Shown here: in pieces, positions 61,774-64,000 of the stretch
Layout of the letters: each line of letters begins with the position of its first letter
How positions within the stretch are numbered: position 1 is the stretch's first letter
DNA from: JAOUEA01 sp963762075
GTDB taxonomy: Bacteria; Actinomycetota; UBA4738; HRBIN12
Direction: 5' to 3'
DNA length: 64,000 nt
Assembly: GCA_963762075.1 (NCBI GenBank)
Contig: CAVXJC010000002.1
Location: forward strand, 1-64,000
Position numbers and translations under genes: made by a program
Notes under the pieces: generated by a model
What the model was told of the DNA's origin: nothing
What the model saw: only the letters and a program-made list of their open reading frames with translations
The model's database searches: none

Positions 61774-63254
61774 CGTTCGCCCCCGTCGAACGTCAGGTAC
61801 GGCTCGAGGCCATGCAGGCCGCCTTCCCTGCCGAAACCGCTCTCTTTGTACCCACCGAACGGTGACGTCGGATCGAAGCGGTTGAAGGTGTTGGCCCACA
61901 CCACGCCTGCACGAAGACGCTCGGCCATGTACAGGATGCGCGAGCCCTTCTCGGTCCAGATGCCGGCGCTGAGACCATAGGGTGTGTTGTTCGCCTTCTC
62001 GATCGCCTCGTCGGCGGTACGGAACGTGAGGATCGAGAGCACGGGGCCGAAGATCTCCTCACGGGCGATACGGTGGCTCTGCGAGACGCCCGTGAACAAC
62101 GTGGGTCTGAACCAGAACCCACGCTCCGGGAGGTCACATTCGGGCTGGTAGATCTCGGCGCCTTCGTCGACGCCCGACTCGACGAGCTCCTCGATCTTCG
62201 TGAGCTGCGCCCGAGAGTTGATCGCCCCGATGTCGGTGTTCTTGTCGAGCGGGTCGCCGACTCGCAGGGTCTGGAGCCGATCCTTGAGCTTGCCGAGCAG
62301 CACGTCGAACACCGGTTCCTCGACGAGCAGCCGAGACCCCGCGCAACACACGTGACCCTGGTTGAAGAAGATGCCGTTGATCACGCCCTCGACGGCCTGA
62401 TCGAGAGGAGCGTCCTCGAACACGATGTTCGCGGCCTTGCCGCCGAGCTCGAGGGTGAGCCGCGTGCCGCTTCCGGCGGTGGCGCGTTGGATCGCCTTGC
62501 CCACCTCGGTCGAGCCGGTGAACGCGATCTTGTCGACGGAAGCGGCGACGAGCGCGGCACCGGTCTCACCTGCGCCGGTGACGATGTTCACGACGCCCGG
62601 CGGCAGCTCGGCTTCCTGCATCACCTGGGCGAGCAGTAGCGCCGTGAGCGGCGTCGTCTCGGCCGGCTTCAGCACCGCCGTGTTGCCGGCTGCGAGCGCG
62701 GGGGCAAGCTTCCACGCAGCCATCAGGAGCGGGAAGTTCCACGGGATGATCTGTCCCGCCACCCCCACCGGCTCGGGCGTGCCCCGGCCCGGGAAGGCGT
62801 ATCCGAGCTTGTCTGCCCACCCCGCGTAGTAGAAGAAGTGCGCCGCAGCGAGCGGCACGTCGACGTCTCGCGACTCCTTGATCGGCTTGCCGCCGTTCAT
62901 CGTCTCGAGCACGGCGAACTCGCGAGCGCGCTCCTGCAGCTGCCGCGCGATGCGGAAGATGTGTTTCGCGCGCTCCGAAGGAGCGAGGCTTTGCCATGCC
63001 GACGCGGCGCCGCGGGCGGCATCGACCGCTCGCGCCACGTCTGCGGCGTCGGCGTCGCCGACCTCTGCCAGGGTCTCCTCGGTCGACGGGCTGATCGTCG
63101 GGAACCACCGGCCGCTCTTCGGCTCCACGAACTCGCCGCCGATGAAGAGCCCGTACCGGTCCTCGAGACGCACGACATCGATCGACTCGGGAGCGCTCGC
63201 GTACTCCCAGGTAGGCGGCACCGCGCCGGCGGGTCCCTCGATCGCCTCGCTCAT
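61770..63254 (-). CDS. Aldehyde dehydrogenase
   Basis: 494 aa, the full length of the ALDH superfamily. NAD binding is seen in IIPWNFPLLMAAWKLAPALA and IAFTGSTEVGKAIQ. The catalytic Glu is in LELGGKAANIVFEDA and the catalytic Cys in FNQGHVCCAGSRLLVEE. Ending motifs are EEIFGPVLSILTF and GGYKESGFGREGG. It oxidises an aldehyde with NAD(P). The context (deoC upstream, 28 bases away) suggests acetaldehyde or another deoxyribose-derived aldehyde, which is inference. Confidence 0.95.
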   Translation of the reverse strand: MSEAIEGPAGAVPPTWEYASAPESIDVVRLEDRYGLFIGGEFVEPKSGRWFPTISPSTEETLAEVGDADAADVARAVDAARGAASAWQSLAPSERAKHIFRIARQLQERAREFAVLETMNGGKPIKESRDVDVPLAAAHFFYYAGWADKLGYAFPGRGTPEPVGVAGQIIPWNFPLLMAAWKLAPALAAGNTAVLKPAETTPLTALLLAQVMQEAELPPGVVNIVTGAGETGAALVAASVDKIAFTGSTEVGKAIQRATAGSGTRLTLELGGKAANIVFEDAPLDQAVEGVINGIFFNQGHVCCAGSRLLVEEPVFDVLLGKLKDRLQTLRVGDPLDKNTDIGAINSRAQLTKIEELVESGVDEGAEIYQPECDLPERGFWFRPTLFTGVSQSHRIAREEIFGPVLSILTFRTADEAIEKANNTPYGLSAGIWTEKGSRILYMAERLRAGVVWANTFNRFDPTSPFGGYKESGFGREGGLHGLEPYLTFDGGER

Positions 63255-63282
63255 CGTGTCTCGCTCACCATGCGCCCGTCCA

Positions 63283-64000
63283 TCAGTCGAGGGTGAAGTA
63301 GTCTGGGCCGGAGTAGCGGCCGGTGCGCTCCTTGTCGAGCTGCATCAGCACGTCGTTCAGCAGGCTCGACGCGCCGATGCGGAACAGGCCCGGGTTCACG
63401 TACTCCATGCCCACGGTCTCGCGCACGAGCACCATGTGCTGCAGCGCCTGCTTCGCTCGGCGCACCCCTCCGGCGACCTTGACGCCGACGAGACGTCCGG
63501 TCTGTGCCCGGAAGTCACGCACGGCCTCGAGCATGCAGAGCGCTACCGGCAGCGTCGCGCTCACGCCGATCTTGCCGGTCGAGGTCTTGATGAAGTCGGC
63601 GCCCGCGGCCATCGCGAGCATGGATGCTTGTCGCACACGGTCGTACGAGCCGAGCTCTCCCGTCTCGAGGATCACCTTGAGGTGCGTCGATCCGGCCGCC
63701 TCGCGCGCAGCCACAAGTTCCTCGAACGCCTCTGCGTATCGCCCTCCGAGGAAGAGGGAGCGGTTCAGCACGATGTCGATCTCATCGGCGCCTGCCTCCA
63801 CGACGTCACGGATCTCGAGCAGCCGCGAGCCGAGCGAGCCGAGACCCGCCGGGAACCCGCCCGCCACGCTCGCGACCTTGACCCCGGTGCCTCGGAGCTG
63901 CTCCACCGCGACGGGCACGTGCTGGGGGTAGAGGCAAACCGCGGCCACGCTCGGCACGTCGTCCCTCGTCGGATCGGGGCGCACCGCCTTGGCGCACATC
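63283..64000 (-). CDS. deoC: Deoxyribose-phosphate aldolase, N-terminus beyond the window
   Basis: At least 238 aa; the frame runs off the right edge. The Schiff-base Lys is in ADFIKTSTGKIGVSATL. Conserved strands are VAAVCLYPQHVPVAVEQL, VKVASVAGGFPAG, and EIDIVLNRSLFLGG. The C-terminus ends GPDYFTLD. The family cleaves 2-deoxyribose 5-phosphate to glyceraldehyde 3-phosphate and acetaldehyde. MCAKAVRP at the edge is probably internal, since a longer N-terminal part normally precedes it in this group. Two aldehyde dehydrogenases follow. Confidence 0.95.
   Translation of the reverse strand, partial: MCAKAVRPDPTRDDVPSVAAVCLYPQHVPVAVEQLRGTGVKVASVAGGFPAGLGSLGSRLLEIRDVVEAGADEIDIVLNRSLFLGGRYAEAFEELVAAREAAGSTHLKVILETGELGSYDRVRQASMLAMAAGADFIKTSTGKIGVSATLPVALCMLEAVRDFRAQTGRLVGVKVAGGVRRAKQALQHMVLVRETVGMEYVNPGLFRIGASSLLNDVLMQLDKERTGRYSGPDYFTLD

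Overview
The window is GC-rich double-stranded bacterial chromosome. Codon third positions are almost always G or C, GTG and TTG starts are common, and the housekeeping genes (SigA-type sigma factor, dGTPase-DnaG-sigma order, single-chain glycyl-tRNA synthetase, SigE-type ECF sigma factor, Lhr helicase, fused urease gamma-beta) are of actinobacterial type. An uncultured member of the Actinomycetota fits best; nothing seen fixes a genus. No rRNA, CRISPR array or intact insertion sequence was found. Three tRNA genes are present: Val(UAC), Met(CAU) and Asn(GUU).

Layout. 1-3.4 kb: a broken HTH protein, then an ECF sigma / membrane anti-sigma / lipoprotein operon whose last gene is frameshifted. 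3.5-5.8 kb: remnant of an integrative element beside tRNA-Val, with a tyrosine integrase that is both frameshifted and missing a catalytic arginine. 5.9-12.7 kb: small metabolic and membrane genes, a divergent urease (fused gamma-beta plus alpha, no accessory genes), a YtcJ-type amidohydrolase and two convergent bactofilin-like genes. 12.8-21.3 kb: Lhr helicase, endonuclease VIII, gamma-glutamyltransferase, a MOSC protein and an RsbW-like ATPase. 21.3-26.2 kb: small accessory and secreted proteins around tRNA-Met. 26.3-38 kb: fumarase, a sulfurtransferase, several secreted proteins, a giant double-cyclase/ATPase/TPR protein, and small stress-type proteins. 38-41 kb: lower-GC hypothetical genes and a split DNA-binding protein next to tRNA-Asn. 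41.2-49.4 kb: type IV pilin-like protein, sigma A, DnaG, dGTPase and a run of envelope proteins. 49.6-58.8 kb: pyruvate phosphate dikinase, a Rieske oxygenase, a metallopeptidase, then glyS, uppS and recO. 59-61 kb: a small Cys/His protein, a McrB-like AAA+ ATPase and a short McrC/DUF2357-like partner, the best candidate here for an undescribed system. 61-64 kb: two aldehyde dehydrogenases (one without a catalytic domain) and deoC, cut by the right edge.

How genes work together. Overlapping starts and stops show translational coupling for sigma/anti-sigma, ureAB/ureC, uppS/recO, the aldehyde dehydrogenase pair, and glyS/small membrane protein/metallopeptidase. The rpoD-dnaG-dgt block is a replication and transcription cluster. 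DeoC with two aldehyde dehydrogenases suggests deoxyribose or aldehyde catabolism.

Caution: at least seven genes carry single-base frameshifts while homologous sequence continues on both sides. Several lie at short homopolymer runs, so residual indel errors in the assembly are as likely as real decay. Coordinates were counted by eye and protein families were assigned from memory of motifs, without database searches.
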